Origin: PFJX01 sp031426735
GTDB lineage: Bacteria; Pseudomonadota; Gammaproteobacteria; Burkholderiales; Thiobacillaceae
DNA length: 64,000 nucleotides
NCBI GenBank assembly: GCA_031426735.1
Contig: JASJPK010000022.1
Location: forward strand, 1-64,000
Reading direction: 5' to 3'
The notes under the pieces were generated by a model, which saw only the letters and a list, made by a program, of their open reading frames with translations, did not search any database and had not been told where the DNA came from. The translations under genes were made by a program, and so were the position numbers. Shown here in pieces: positions 25,601-34,008 of this stretch. Numbering within the stretch: the stretch's first letter is position 1; every line of letters begins with the position of its first letter.

Positions 25601-26862
25601 GCGCGTCATTGGAAAAAGGCGTCCGCGTCCTCAAGGAAGTCATCGACGCCCCCATCGCCAGTTATTTCAGCAGCTGCGTGCATTGCGGTCTGTGTGCCGA
25701 AGCCTGCCTGTTCTATACCGAAACCGGCGATCCCAAATACACCCCGATTCACAAGCTGGAGCCGTTGCGTCGGATTTACGAGCAGGAATACACGCTGCTG
25801 GGTCGGCTCGGCAAACTGGTCGGCCTGTCGAAAGCGGTCACCGACGACGAACTGGAAGAGTGGAAGGAACTGGTCTACAACTCCTGCACGCTGTGCGGCC
25901 GCTGCTCGGCGGTGTGTCCGGTCGGCAACGACATCGTCTACATGGTGCGCAAGTTCCGCGAAGGCATGTCGGCCTCCGGCCATGCGCCTGCAGGCATCAT
26001 CGGCGCGGTCAATCGCACCGTCACCATCGGCAGTCCGATGGGCGTCAAGTTGCCCGCTGTGAAGGCACAGATGAAGCACGTCGAAGAAGATTACGGCCTG
26101 CCGATTCCGCTCGATGCCGAAGGTGCCGAGTACATGGTCATGCTGTCCTCGATGGAAATCATCAACTTCCCCGAGTATCTGGGGGCCATCGCCAAGATCA
26201 TGCATCAGGCCGGCAAGTCCTGGACCCTGTGCTCGACCGCGTTCGAAGCAACCAACGCCGGCATGCAGATCGGCAATTCCGACCTGGCCAAACTGCTGGT
26301 CATGCGTATCGTCGATGGTGCCGAGAAGCTCAAGGTGAAGACCGTGATCAGCCCGGAATGCGGTCACGCCTATACGGCGCTGCGCTGGGAAGGCGCCAAC
26401 CTGATCGGGCGGCCGTTCACCTTTGCGGTCAAACACATCATCGAAGTGTTGGGTGAGTTCCAGGAACAAGGTTTGCTCAAGACCGAAGGTTTCGAGACCG
26501 ACCGCCTGACCTTCCACGACCCCTGTCAGTTGGCGCGGCGCGGCGGCGTCATCAAGCAGCAACGCAGCCTGATGAATCAAGTTGCGAAGAACTTCGTCGA
26601 AATGCCCGAGGCCGGTTTCATGAACTGGTGTTGCGGCGGCGGCGGCGGCGCTTCGGCGATCGAGGAAGGCGAGGAACTGCGGCTGGAGGCGTTCAAGAAG
26701 AAAAAATCGCAGCTGGATGCGGTCAAGCCGGATCGTCTGGTCACCGCCTGCGCCAACTGCCGCATCGTTCTCGAAGAAGGCCTGGAGCACTACCAGATGG
26801 ATATTCCGGTGGTCGGCCTGACCGAGATCATCGCAGAGCACATCCCGGTAAAAGGAGACTGA
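25597..26862 (+). CDS. isp2: Isp2, HdrD/DsrK-like iron-sulfur protein of the hydrogenase
   Basis: 421 residues, cytoplasmic. Two N-terminal 4Fe-4S ferredoxin motifs: C27, C30, C33, C37 (CVHCGLCAEAC) and CTLCGRCSAVC near residue 100. Two CCG-type cysteine-rich domains follow: CSTAFEATN with SPECGH, then HDPCQLARRGG, NWCCGGGGG and CANCR. This is the heterodisulfide-reductase D / DsrK architecture. With Isp1 it forms the membrane electron-transfer module known from purple sulfur bacteria and other group 1e hydrogenases; the natural acceptor or donor is not settled by sequence. Confidence 0.92.
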   Translation: MSASLEKGVRVLKEVIDAPIASYFSSCVHCGLCAEACLFYTETGDPKYTPIHKLEPLRRIYEQEYTLLGRLGKLVGLSKAVTDDELEEWKELVYNSCTLCGRCSAVCPVGNDIVYMVRKFREGMSASGHAPAGIIGAVNRTVTIGSPMGVKLPAVKAQMKHVEEDYGLPIPLDAEGAEYMVMLSSMEIINFPEYLGAIAKIMHQAGKSWTLCSTAFEATNAGMQIGNSDLAKLLVMRIVDGAEKLKVKTVISPECGHAYTALRWEGANLIGRPFTFAVKHIIEVLGEFQEQGLLKTEGFETDRLTFHDPCQLARRGGVIKQQRSLMNQVAKNFVEMPEAGFMNWCCGGGGGASAIEEGEELRLEAFKKKKSQLDAVKPDRLVTACANCRIVLEEGLEHYQMDIPVVGLTEIIAEHIPVKGD

Positions 26863-26866
26863 AGCC

Positions 26867-27313
26867 ATGGCCATCGGTAACGACAAGGAATTCAAGGCGG
26901 CTCTGGCCGGCCTTTCCATCGCACAGCAGCGGCAGGTTGCCGCCAGCTTCGTGCAACGGGTATTTCCGCTATCCGGCGATGTGCGGGTCAAAGCGGCGCT
27001 CGATGTTGCCGCTCGTGCCGACATCACCGATGCCGAACTGACCGTGGTGTCGCAAGCCGTCAACAGCGCGCGGGTGGAAAGCTTCACCCAATGCGGCAAG
27101 GAAACCGACTGGAGCGCGCAGGCCGGCCATTTCGTTGCCAAGGCGGCGGTGGCCTGCATTCGGTCCGCCGAATCCGGCGATAACCTTGCCTGGGACGCCG
27201 CGATGCAGGCACGCATGGCGCGTACCTGCGAGACCGTCGCTACCGGCGAAGGTACCGAGAACCGCGAAGCCGGGGAGCAATACCGCATCCTCGAAGCGTT
27301 TTTGAACAATTAA
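26867..27313 (+). CDS. Unrecognised 148-residue protein inside the hydrogenase operon
   Basis: 148 residues, no signal peptide or membrane helix, predicted mostly helical. It contains three cysteines (FTQCGKETDW, AACIRSAES region, ARTCETVATG), too few for an Fe-S motif of known type. I do not recognise the family. AAAGGAG lies before the ATG and only 4 bases separate it from isp2, 12 from the large subunit, so it is certainly cotranslated with them. Its position between isp2 and the large subunit suggests an accessory role in assembly or a regulatory subunit; that is inference. Confidence 0.8.
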   Translation: MAIGNDKEFKAALAGLSIAQQRQVAASFVQRVFPLSGDVRVKAALDVAARADITDAELTVVSQAVNSARVESFTQCGKETDWSAQAGHFVAKAAVACIRSAESGDNLAWDAAMQARMARTCETVATGEGTENREAGEQYRILEAFLNN

Positions 27314-27325
27314 GGATTCACGGCC

Positions 27326-29113
27326 ATGACCACAGCACAACGCGTCGTTGTCGACCCCATCACTCGCATCGAGGGTCACCTGCGTATCGAAGCGGAAACC
27401 GATGCCAGCGGCAAGATCACCAGCGCTTACTCCGCCGGCACCATGGTGCGCGGCATCGAAATCATTCTGAAGGGGCGCGATCCGCGCGACGCCTGGGCGT
27501 TCGCCCAGCGCATCTGCGGCGTCTGCACCCTGGTGCACGGCATGGCATCGATCCGTTCGGTGGAGGATGCGCTGCATCGCGCCATTCCGAGCTACACCAT
27601 CCCGCACAACGCGGAATTGATCCGCAACCTGATGATCGCCGCGCAGTACGTGCACGATCACGTCATGCACTTCTACCATCTGCATGCGCTCGACTGGGTC
27701 GACGTGGTCTCCGCGCTGAAGGCCGACCCGAAGGCGACTTCGGCGCTGGCGCAAAGCATTTCCAGCTATCCCAAGTCCTCGCCCGGTTACTTCGCCGACG
27801 TGCAGAAACGCGTGCAGACCTTCGTTGAACAAGGCCAGCTGGGCATTTTCTCCAACGCCTACTGGGGCCACCCGGCCTACAAACTGCCGCCGGAAGCCAA
27901 TCTGATGGCGGTGGCGCACTACCTGGAAGCGCTGGCCTGGCAACGCGACGTGGTCAAACTGCACGCTATTTTCGGCGGCAAGAACCCGCATCCCAACTTC
28001 GTCGTCGGCGGCGTGCCTTCGGCAATCTCGGTGCATACCGCGGTCGAGAACAAGGTTGGTGGTCAATCAGGCACGGCGGTCAACATGGTCGGCCTGCAGA
28101 CCGTGCAGAACGTCATCAAGCAGATGCGCGATTTCGTCGATCAGGTCTATGTGCCGGATACGCTGGCCATCGCCTCCTTCTACAAGGATTGGGGCGGCAT
28201 CGGCGATGCCGGCGGCAATTTCCTGTCGTTCGGCGATCTGCCCTCTAAGAGCTTCTGGGACACCGATTCCTACCTGATCCCGCGTGGCGTCATCCTCAAC
28301 CACGACATCTCCAAGATCCATCCCATTGATCTGGACGCGGACAACGAGATCCAGGAGTTCATCAATCACTCCTGGTACAAGTACAGCCAGGGCGACAACC
28401 AGGGGCTGCACCCGTTCAAGGGCGAGACCGAGCTCAACTACACGGGCCCGAAACCGCCGTACGAGCATCTCGACGTCGACAAGAAATATTCCTGGCTCAA
28501 ATCGCCGCGCTGGCAGGGCAAGTCGATGGAAGTCGGCCCGCTCGCCCGGGTATTGATGATGTATGCCAATACGGAATGCGGCGGTCACAAGCAGACCAAG
28601 GAACTGGTCGACTACACGCTGAAAACGCTGGACGTGCCGGTCACCGCGCTGTTCTCGACGCTGGGCCGCACCGCGGCGCGCACGCTGGAATCGAAGATTC
28701 TGGCCGACAACATGCAGGGCATGTTCGATCAGCTGATGGCCAACATCAAGGCCGGCGACGTGCGTACCTTCAACGATCAGTACTGGGATCCCGCAACCTG
28801 GCCGCAGCACATGCACGGCGTCGGCCTGATGGAAGCGCCGCGTGGCGGCTTGAGCCACTGGATCAACATCGACGGCGGCAAGATCAGCAATTACCAGGCG
28901 GTCGTGCCGAGCACCTGGAACGCCGGTCCGCGCGACACGCTGGGCCAGCCCGGCGCCTACGAGGCGGCGTTGCAGCACAACCATGTGATGCACGACCCGA
29001 AACAGCCGATCGAAATCCTCCGCACCATCCACTCGTTCGACCCATGCATCGCCTGCGCCGTGCATGTGACCGATCCGGATGGCGAGGAACTGGTACAGGT
29101 GAAAGTGAAGTAA
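27326..29113 (+). CDS. [NiFe]-hydrogenase large subunit
   Basis: 595 residues. Nickel ligands: C64 and C67 in the L1 motif QRICGVCTLVHG, C574 and C577 in the L2 motif DPCIACAVH. E16 in PITRIEGH is the conserved proton-path glutamate. Fifteen residues follow H580 (VTDPDGEELVQVKVK); these are the tail removed by the maturation protease encoded at 22911-23384. Catalyses H2 = 2H+ + 2e- at the periplasmic face after co-export with the small subunit's Tat signal. Last gene of the hydrogenase set; the V-ATPase genes start 108 bases later. Confidence 0.97.
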   Translation: MTTAQRVVVDPITRIEGHLRIEAETDASGKITSAYSAGTMVRGIEIILKGRDPRDAWAFAQRICGVCTLVHGMASIRSVEDALHRAIPSYTIPHNAELIRNLMIAAQYVHDHVMHFYHLHALDWVDVVSALKADPKATSALAQSISSYPKSSPGYFADVQKRVQTFVEQGQLGIFSNAYWGHPAYKLPPEANLMAVAHYLEALAWQRDVVKLHAIFGGKNPHPNFVVGGVPSAISVHTAVENKVGGQSGTAVNMVGLQTVQNVIKQMRDFVDQVYVPDTLAIASFYKDWGGIGDAGGNFLSFGDLPSKSFWDTDSYLIPRGVILNHDISKIHPIDLDADNEIQEFINHSWYKYSQGDNQGLHPFKGETELNYTGPKPPYEHLDVDKKYSWLKSPRWQGKSMEVGPLARVLMMYANTECGGHKQTKELVDYTLKTLDVPVTALFSTLGRTAARTLESKILADNMQGMFDQLMANIKAGDVRTFNDQYWDPATWPQHMHGVGLMEAPRGGLSHWINIDGGKISNYQAVVPSTWNAGPRDTLGQPGAYEAALQHNHVMHDPKQPIEILRTIHSFDPCIACAVHVTDPDGEELVQVKVK

Positions 29114-29221
29114 AGCGCTTCCCCCTCAGGGGGAGCACTGCTGTCGCAGTCACGGTATGGCGCCAAGCTCTGGCGCCAGCCGAAACGACCCGCCAGGCGG
29201 GTTGGCAGAGAGAAGTCGAAA
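29114..29221. repeat. Hairpin-rich spacer between hydrogenase and V-ATPase genes
   Basis: Almost the whole spacer folds into short hairpins: 29117-29136 (CCCCCT/AGGGGG), a CTGC/GCAG loop near 29138-29149, a direct duplicate of the palindrome TGGCGCCA at 29158-29178, and ACCCGCC/GGCGGGT at 29188-29202. No T-run and no clear promoter, so read-through with mRNA processing or stabilisation is plausible. Confidence 0.75.
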
Positions 29222-29539
29222 ATGGAAGACCAACTAAAACGACTGTTAGAAGCCGAATCCCGCGCGCAAGCGATCATCGAAGCGGCCGGCCAGGAGCGAC
29301 AACGTTTGCTGGACGAAGCACTGGCGGCTTCGCACGACGCGGAACTCCGCTTCGAAAAGGGCCGTGCCGAGTTGCGCGCCCCGTTTCTGAAGGAAGCGCA
29401 TGGCCGTGCCGAGCAGGCGGTCGCGGAACTCTCCCGCAAATACGAGGAGCGCCAGCGCAATTTGCGCGATATGGCTTCGCGTCACGAACAGGAGGCGGTC
29501 GACGCCGCGCTGAACCTGTTGCTTGACCCCGCAGTTTGA
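29222..29539 (+). CDS. V-type ATPase subunit G/H-like peripheral stalk protein
   Basis: 105 residues, nearly all charged helix (heptad-like EAESRAQAIIEAAGQERQRLLDEA region) as expected for the stalk subunit that pairs with subunit E. Called mainly from its shape and its position as first gene of the ATPase operon. AGAGAAG precedes the ATG. Confidence 0.75.
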   Translation: MEDQLKRLLEAESRAQAIIEAAGQERQRLLDEALAASHDAELRFEKGRAELRAPFLKEAHGRAEQAVAELSRKYEERQRNLRDMASRHEQEAVDAALNLLLDPAV

Positions 29540-29563
29540 TTTCGGCCCGGAAGGCCCTGAATC

Positions 29564-30592
29564 GTGTCTGCCTATCTGAATACTCGCGTCAGTTTGTACT
29601 CCGGCCGCCTTTGGCAGGGGGCGGATTTCGACGCCCTGATCGGGTCTCCCGATGCCGAGATCGCGGAAACCCTCTCGGAACGTGGTTTGCCGCAACTGGC
29701 AGCGGGATACGGCAGCCAGGATCCCCTCTCGCTGGAGCAGCGCATCATTGCCGAGATCCTCGACGAGACGCGGGTGTTGATACGTCCGCTCACCGGCGAT
29801 GCGCGCAACTTCCTGATCTACTGGACCGAGCGTTTTGAGATATCCAATCTGAAGACGCTGGTGCGCGGCAAGATGACCGGTGAAAAACCGGCATCCCTGC
29901 TTGCCCGACTGACTCCGATGGGTGCATTTGGCCGTCTGGATGCACAGGATCTGGTGCTTGCCGAAGATGTCACAGAACTACTGCGCCGCCTCGAAGCGGG
30001 CGCTTATGCCGGCATTGTCAGACATGCCCGCCGCGCTTTCGAGGAAAGCCATGATCCGTTCATCCTCGATGCAGCGCTCGATCATGGCTATTACGAGGGC
30101 TTGGCGCGACGCGCGCAGCCCTTGGAAAACGCCGCCGGCGCAGCCTTCCGTCGACTGATGGCAACGCTGATCGACCGGATCAATCTGGTCTGGTTGTTGC
30201 GTTACCGCTTTAACTACAACCTACCGCCGGCCCAGGTCTATTTCCTGTTGGTCGCTTCACACTATGCCTTGCCTTCTTCCCGTCTACGCCAGTTGGCCGC
30301 GCTGGGCAGTGTGGAAGAAATCCTGGCTGACCTGCCGGAGGGTTTACGCCGCGATCTGGATGGCATCACGGAGATTCCGCTGGTGTTCGCTCGGATGGAT
30401 CGCATGGCCGCCGATGTGGCGGCCAAAGTGCTGCATTCCGGGGCGCCCGCCATCGCGCGCGCCTTTGCTTATCTGATTCTGCGCGAACGGGATTTACGTT
30501 CGGTTCGGGCCGTTTTGCGCGGTCGCCATCTCGGTTTGCCCACCGGCGACATTCGCCAAGCCCTGCATCGCGTGCCGGAAGGAGCCGTGTAA
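29564..30592 (+). CDS. V-type ATPase subunit C (d/AC39 family)
   Basis: 342 residues, GTG start with AAGG upstream. All-helical protein that caps the rotor ring and receives the central stalk. Family signs are the ARNFLIYWTERFEISNLKTLVRGK segment and internal three-fold helical pattern. The final TAA shares its last base with the ATG of the next gene (TAATG). Confidence 0.85.
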   Translation: MSAYLNTRVSLYSGRLWQGADFDALIGSPDAEIAETLSERGLPQLAAGYGSQDPLSLEQRIIAEILDETRVLIRPLTGDARNFLIYWTERFEISNLKTLVRGKMTGEKPASLLARLTPMGAFGRLDAQDLVLAEDVTELLRRLEAGAYAGIVRHARRAFEESHDPFILDAALDHGYYEGLARRAQPLENAAGAAFRRLMATLIDRINLVWLLRYRFNYNLPPAQVYFLLVASHYALPSSRLRQLAALGSVEEILADLPEGLRRDLDGITEIPLVFARMDRMAADVAAKVLHSGAPAIARAFAYLILRERDLRSVRAVLRGRHLGLPTGDIRQALHRVPEGAV

Positions 30593-32499
30593 TGTTCCGC
30601 GCCGAACCTCTCTTGAAAATTCGTTTGTTGATGCTGGCTACCGAGGCGCCGGACGCCGCATTGGAGCTGGCCCGTTTCGGCATGTTCAATCCGGCCGAAA
30701 ACGAGCACGCAGATTTTCAGCTAACGCTCGACGAATCGCCTGCAGAAAACTATCGCGAAGCCTGGCTACAGGCGGAATCGCGGCTCACCAAGCTGGTCGA
30801 GCAATGCGGCGGACTCGGCGAGCTGGTGATTCCGGAAGATGCGGCAGCCCCTTCTCTGGCCGATCTGCAGGAGCTGAACGAATGGTTGAAGACGGTCTGG
30901 ACGACCTGCATGACCGAGCATGAAGCCGAGATGCGTACGCAGGACGATCAGCGCCATCTCGAAGCGCTGGAAGAAACCCTGGAGAAGCTGGAACTGCTGA
31001 ATGTCGATTTATCCCAGTTGCTGCGTCCGGATGGCTTGTTGGCCGTGAATATCGGCAGCCTGCCGGCGGCCGGCGTCAAGCGGGTGGTGGATGCCTTGTC
31101 GATTACCGGCTCGCTGGTTTCCGTGTTCGATCGCCATAACGATCAGGTCTACGCCGTGATCGCCGGTCCACGTGATCGCGAGAGCGAGGTGCGCGGCCTG
31201 TTGTCGCAGGCTGGCTGGCGCGAGTTGCCGGTGCCGGTGGAACTGCGCACCCACCCGCAGGCTGCCCGTGCCTGGCTGGTAGAAGAGCGCGCGCGGGTGG
31301 ATGGGCGCACCGGCGCTCAATGCAAGGTGATGGACAATTTGCGGGGACAGTTCCGGCCGCGCATGGATGAGGCCCGATTACGCGTGGCGTTGGCGCGCCC
31401 TCTGGCCGAAGCCGCATTGATCGGTGTTCGCGGCAAAGGCGGTCTGGCGGGTATGGCTGGCTGGATTCCACGCCGTCGTGCCGACGCCTTGCGAGAATTG
31501 CTGGAAGAACGTTTCCACGGGCGCTATCTCCTGAATCTGGAAGCGCCGGAGGCGCACGAGGCCGTCAAGGTCCCTTCGCTGGTGCGTTATCCGGGGTGGT
31601 TGCAGCCTTTCGTGCCGCTGGTAAAAAGCTACGGTGTGCCACGTTACGGCGAGTTCGATCCGACTCTGCCGTTCGCCTTCACGTATCTGTTGCTGTTTGG
31701 CGCGATGTTCGGCGATGTCGGCCATGGTGCCGTGATTCTGCTGCTGGCCGCAGCCCTGTACCGGCGCCTGGGTCGAGCTGCCTGGATCGGCATGGCGGCG
31801 GGGGCGTCTTCGATTCTTTTCGGTTTTTTCTACGGCAGCATCTTCGGTTACGAGGACATCGTGCAGCCGCTCTGGCTGTCGCCGCTGCACGATCCGATTC
31901 GGGTGTTGAGCGTCGCTGTCGCGTTTGGCGTCGGCTTCATCGTCCTGACTCTGCTGGTCAACGCACGCAACCGGTTTATCGCGGGCCACACGGGCGAAGC
32001 GCTGTTCGATTCCACGGGTATCGCCGGGCTGGTTTTCTATCTTGGCGCGGTTGGCAGTGTGGTCAGCCTTACCGGCGCGGTCGATCTGGCGCAACCAGCT
32101 GCCGTGCTGGCATTGCTCGGTATCGGTACGGTGGCTGTGTACAAGTGGGTGGAAACCCGGGCCGGTTGGGGTGAACGCGCGCTCGTCACCGCCATCGAGA
32201 CACTCGAAACCGGTATCAACCTGTTTGCCAACACGCTGTCCTTCATGCGTGTCGCCGCGTTCAGCCTCAATCATGTGGCGTTGGCGTTGGCGATCTTCAC
32301 GCTGGCCAACGGTCTGGACGCGGCGGGCCACTGGTTCACTATCGTCCTGGGCAATGTCGTAATCATCGTGTTGGAAGGTGGCATCGTCGCAATCCAGGCG
32401 TTGCGTTTGATGTACTACGAAGGCTTCTCGAGGTTTTTCAGCGGGGATGGTGTGGAATTTTTGCCGCTGCGACTGTCGCCGGAACGGGGCAGGGTTTGA
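30592..32499 (+). CDS. V-type ATPase subunit I (a subunit, membrane stator)
   Basis: 635 residues. The N-terminal half is a long soluble arm with coiled coil around 95-150; the C-terminal half (about 350-630) has seven or eight helices. The ion-path arginine is R553 in FANTLSFMRVAAFSLNHVAL, matching the NTLSFxR motif of the family. It provides the half-channels facing the K ring. Short for the family but with all core parts. Confidence 0.92.
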   Translation: MFRAEPLLKIRLLMLATEAPDAALELARFGMFNPAENEHADFQLTLDESPAENYREAWLQAESRLTKLVEQCGGLGELVIPEDAAAPSLADLQELNEWLKTVWTTCMTEHEAEMRTQDDQRHLEALEETLEKLELLNVDLSQLLRPDGLLAVNIGSLPAAGVKRVVDALSITGSLVSVFDRHNDQVYAVIAGPRDRESEVRGLLSQAGWRELPVPVELRTHPQAARAWLVEERARVDGRTGAQCKVMDNLRGQFRPRMDEARLRVALARPLAEAALIGVRGKGGLAGMAGWIPRRRADALRELLEERFHGRYLLNLEAPEAHEAVKVPSLVRYPGWLQPFVPLVKSYGVPRYGEFDPTLPFAFTYLLLFGAMFGDVGHGAVILLLAAALYRRLGRAAWIGMAAGASSILFGFFYGSIFGYEDIVQPLWLSPLHDPIRVLSVAVAFGVGFIVLTLLVNARNRFIAGHTGEALFDSTGIAGLVFYLGAVGSVVSLTGAVDLAQPAAVLALLGIGTVAVYKWVETRAGWGERALVTAIETLETGINLFANTLSFMRVAAFSLNHVALALAIFTLANGLDAAGHWFTIVLGNVVIIVLEGGIVAIQALRLMYYEGFSRFFSGDGVEFLPLRLSPERGRV

Positions 32500-32536
32500 T
32501 CGCGCGGTTGGTTTACTTAACGTCAAGGAGAAAAAG

Positions 32537-32977
32537 ATGAGCTGGCTGATCGCATTGATGGGGTTGTCCGTGGCGGCAACCATAGGCGCAGGTGTCTGGC
32601 TGGAACTCAAGCCGCGCCGCTTGCCGGCGCCGACCTGGCTTAAAGGCGGTTTGTTGGCCAACGTTACCCTGTTCGGTATGGGCATCGCCGGCGCAATGCT
32701 CATCGGCGTGCAGGAAGTTCTTGCGGCGGAACCCGCTGCGGCCGGGCTGATGGAAATTTCCATGGGCAAGGGGCTGGCTCTGATCGGTATCGGTCTGCCA
32801 ACTGCGCTGGCGGCGATCGGCGCCGGCATCGCGCTGGGTCCGGTCGGCTCCGCCTCGCTGGCGGTGATCGCCGAGAAGCCGGAAATGTTCGGCCGCACAC
32901 TGATCTACATGGGCCTGGCCGAAGGGATCGCGATTTACGGCCTGGTCATGTCCATTCTGTTGCTAGGCAAGATCTAG
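32537..32977 (+). CDS. V-type ATPase subunit K (proteolipid ring)
   Basis: 146 residues, four membrane helices. The ion-carrying carboxylate is E129 (YMGLAEGIAIYG) in the last helix; the first hairpin has none, as in other V-type K subunits. By eye against Enterococcus NtpK, the sodium-ligand glutamine of helix 3 is L100 here and no GTQ motif is present in helix 2, so proton coupling is more likely than sodium. Start ATG at 32537 with AAGGAG. Confidence 0.93.
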   Translation: MSWLIALMGLSVAATIGAGVWLELKPRRLPAPTWLKGGLLANVTLFGMGIAGAMLIGVQEVLAAEPAAAGLMEISMGKGLALIGIGLPTALAAIGAGIALGPVGSASLAVIAEKPEMFGRTLIYMGLAEGIAIYGLVMSILLLGKI

Positions 32978-32987
32978 GAGCAAGCTG

Positions 32988-33332
32988 GTGCGCCACGAGA
33001 CCGATACTCCGCTTTCGAGCGCCCGCCTGGTGGTGCTCGGCAGCGCCGGTTTGACCGATGGGTTCAGCCTGATCGGTGCCGAGGTGCACGCCGATGCGGA
33101 TCCGGCCAAGGTGGAAGAAGTGCTCGGCCAACTAGTGAAAAGCGGCGACGAAGCGCTGGTCTTGCTGGAAAGCCATCTTGCTCACGTCGGTGGCCATTGG
33201 CTTGACCGATTGCGTAATGAAGGCGGCCGTATCGTCGTCACCGAATTGCCGCCCCTGGCCGCGCCCTCCGATTACTCGCCCGCGGTGGACGATGTCGTAC
33301 GCGCCGTGCTCGGGCCGGAAGCTTTGAAGTAG
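32988..33332 (+). CDS. V-type ATPase subunit F
   Basis: 114 residues, GTG start after AGGAG. Rossmann-like small subunit of the central stalk; recognised from ARLVVLGSAGLTDGFSLIGAE, the ALVLLESHLA strand and RIVVTELPP. It binds subunit D. Confidence 0.87.
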   Translation: MRHETDTPLSSARLVVLGSAGLTDGFSLIGAEVHADADPAKVEEVLGQLVKSGDEALVLLESHLAHVGGHWLDRLRNEGGRIVVTELPPLAAPSDYSPAVDDVVRAVLGPEALK

Positions 33333-33342
33333 GCAGAAAAAT

Positions 33343-33993
33343 ATGGATACCGATACCCAAGTCACCCAACTCGAAGCGGCGCTGCTGCGTCAGGCCGAAA
33401 CCCTGGCGCGCGAACAACGCCAGAATGCCGAAGTGCTGCGCGCGCGCATCCTGGCCGAGTCGGCCGACAAATTGAAGCTGGCGGAAGATCGCGAGGTGCT
33501 GGCTGCCAAGGCTGAAGCCGAGCGCATGGTGCGACGTCAATCGCAAGCGGCGGAAACGCGGCTGGCTTCCGAACTCGATCGCCTGCGCTGGGCGTTGACC
33601 GAAGCCACTCTGGCCGGGGTCAAGTTGGCGTTTCAGGAATTGGTCGACGATGAAGCGGCCTATCTGGGCGTGCTTGAGCAATGGTTGGCGGCAGCGGCCC
33701 GGGCGCTTCCGGCTGGCGATCTGGTGGCCGAGGTAAGGCGAGAGGATGGCAAGTTTCTGGCGAACGTCTGGAGCGATCTGAGTGCGCGTGCCGCGCCCGG
33801 TCGCCAAGTGACCTTGCGTAGCCACTCGCATCAGAGTGAAGGTGGAATCCGCGTCTTGATGGCCGACAACCGGGCGCAGCTCGACCAGACCTTCGAAGCG
33901 CGTCAGACGCGCCTTGCCGATGAACTGGCGCGGGTGGCGATGGAACGACTGTTCGCCAGCGCGCCTGATTTGGGTACTTTGGTCCACGGATAA
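33343..33993 (+). CDS. V-type ATPase subunit E
   Basis: 216 residues: N-terminal coiled coil (about 5-75) and a C-terminal globular part (GGIRVLMADNRAQLDQTFEAR) typical of the peripheral-stalk subunit E, which ends in a helix similar to FEARLEEL of relatives. Pairs with the small first subunit of the operon. Confidence 0.87.
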   Translation: MDTDTQVTQLEAALLRQAETLAREQRQNAEVLRARILAESADKLKLAEDREVLAAKAEAERMVRRQSQAAETRLASELDRLRWALTEATLAGVKLAFQELVDDEAAYLGVLEQWLAAAARALPAGDLVAEVRREDGKFLANVWSDLSARAAPGRQVTLRSHSHQSEGGIRVLMADNRAQLDQTFEARQTRLADELARVAMERLFASAPDLGTLVHG

Positions 33994-34008
33994 CGATTAG
34001 GAAAAGCG

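Noticed and set aside
29117..29136. Terminator after the hydrogenase large subunit
   Set aside because: The stem is strong but followed by ACTGCTG rather than a T-run, so only a hairpin is reported.
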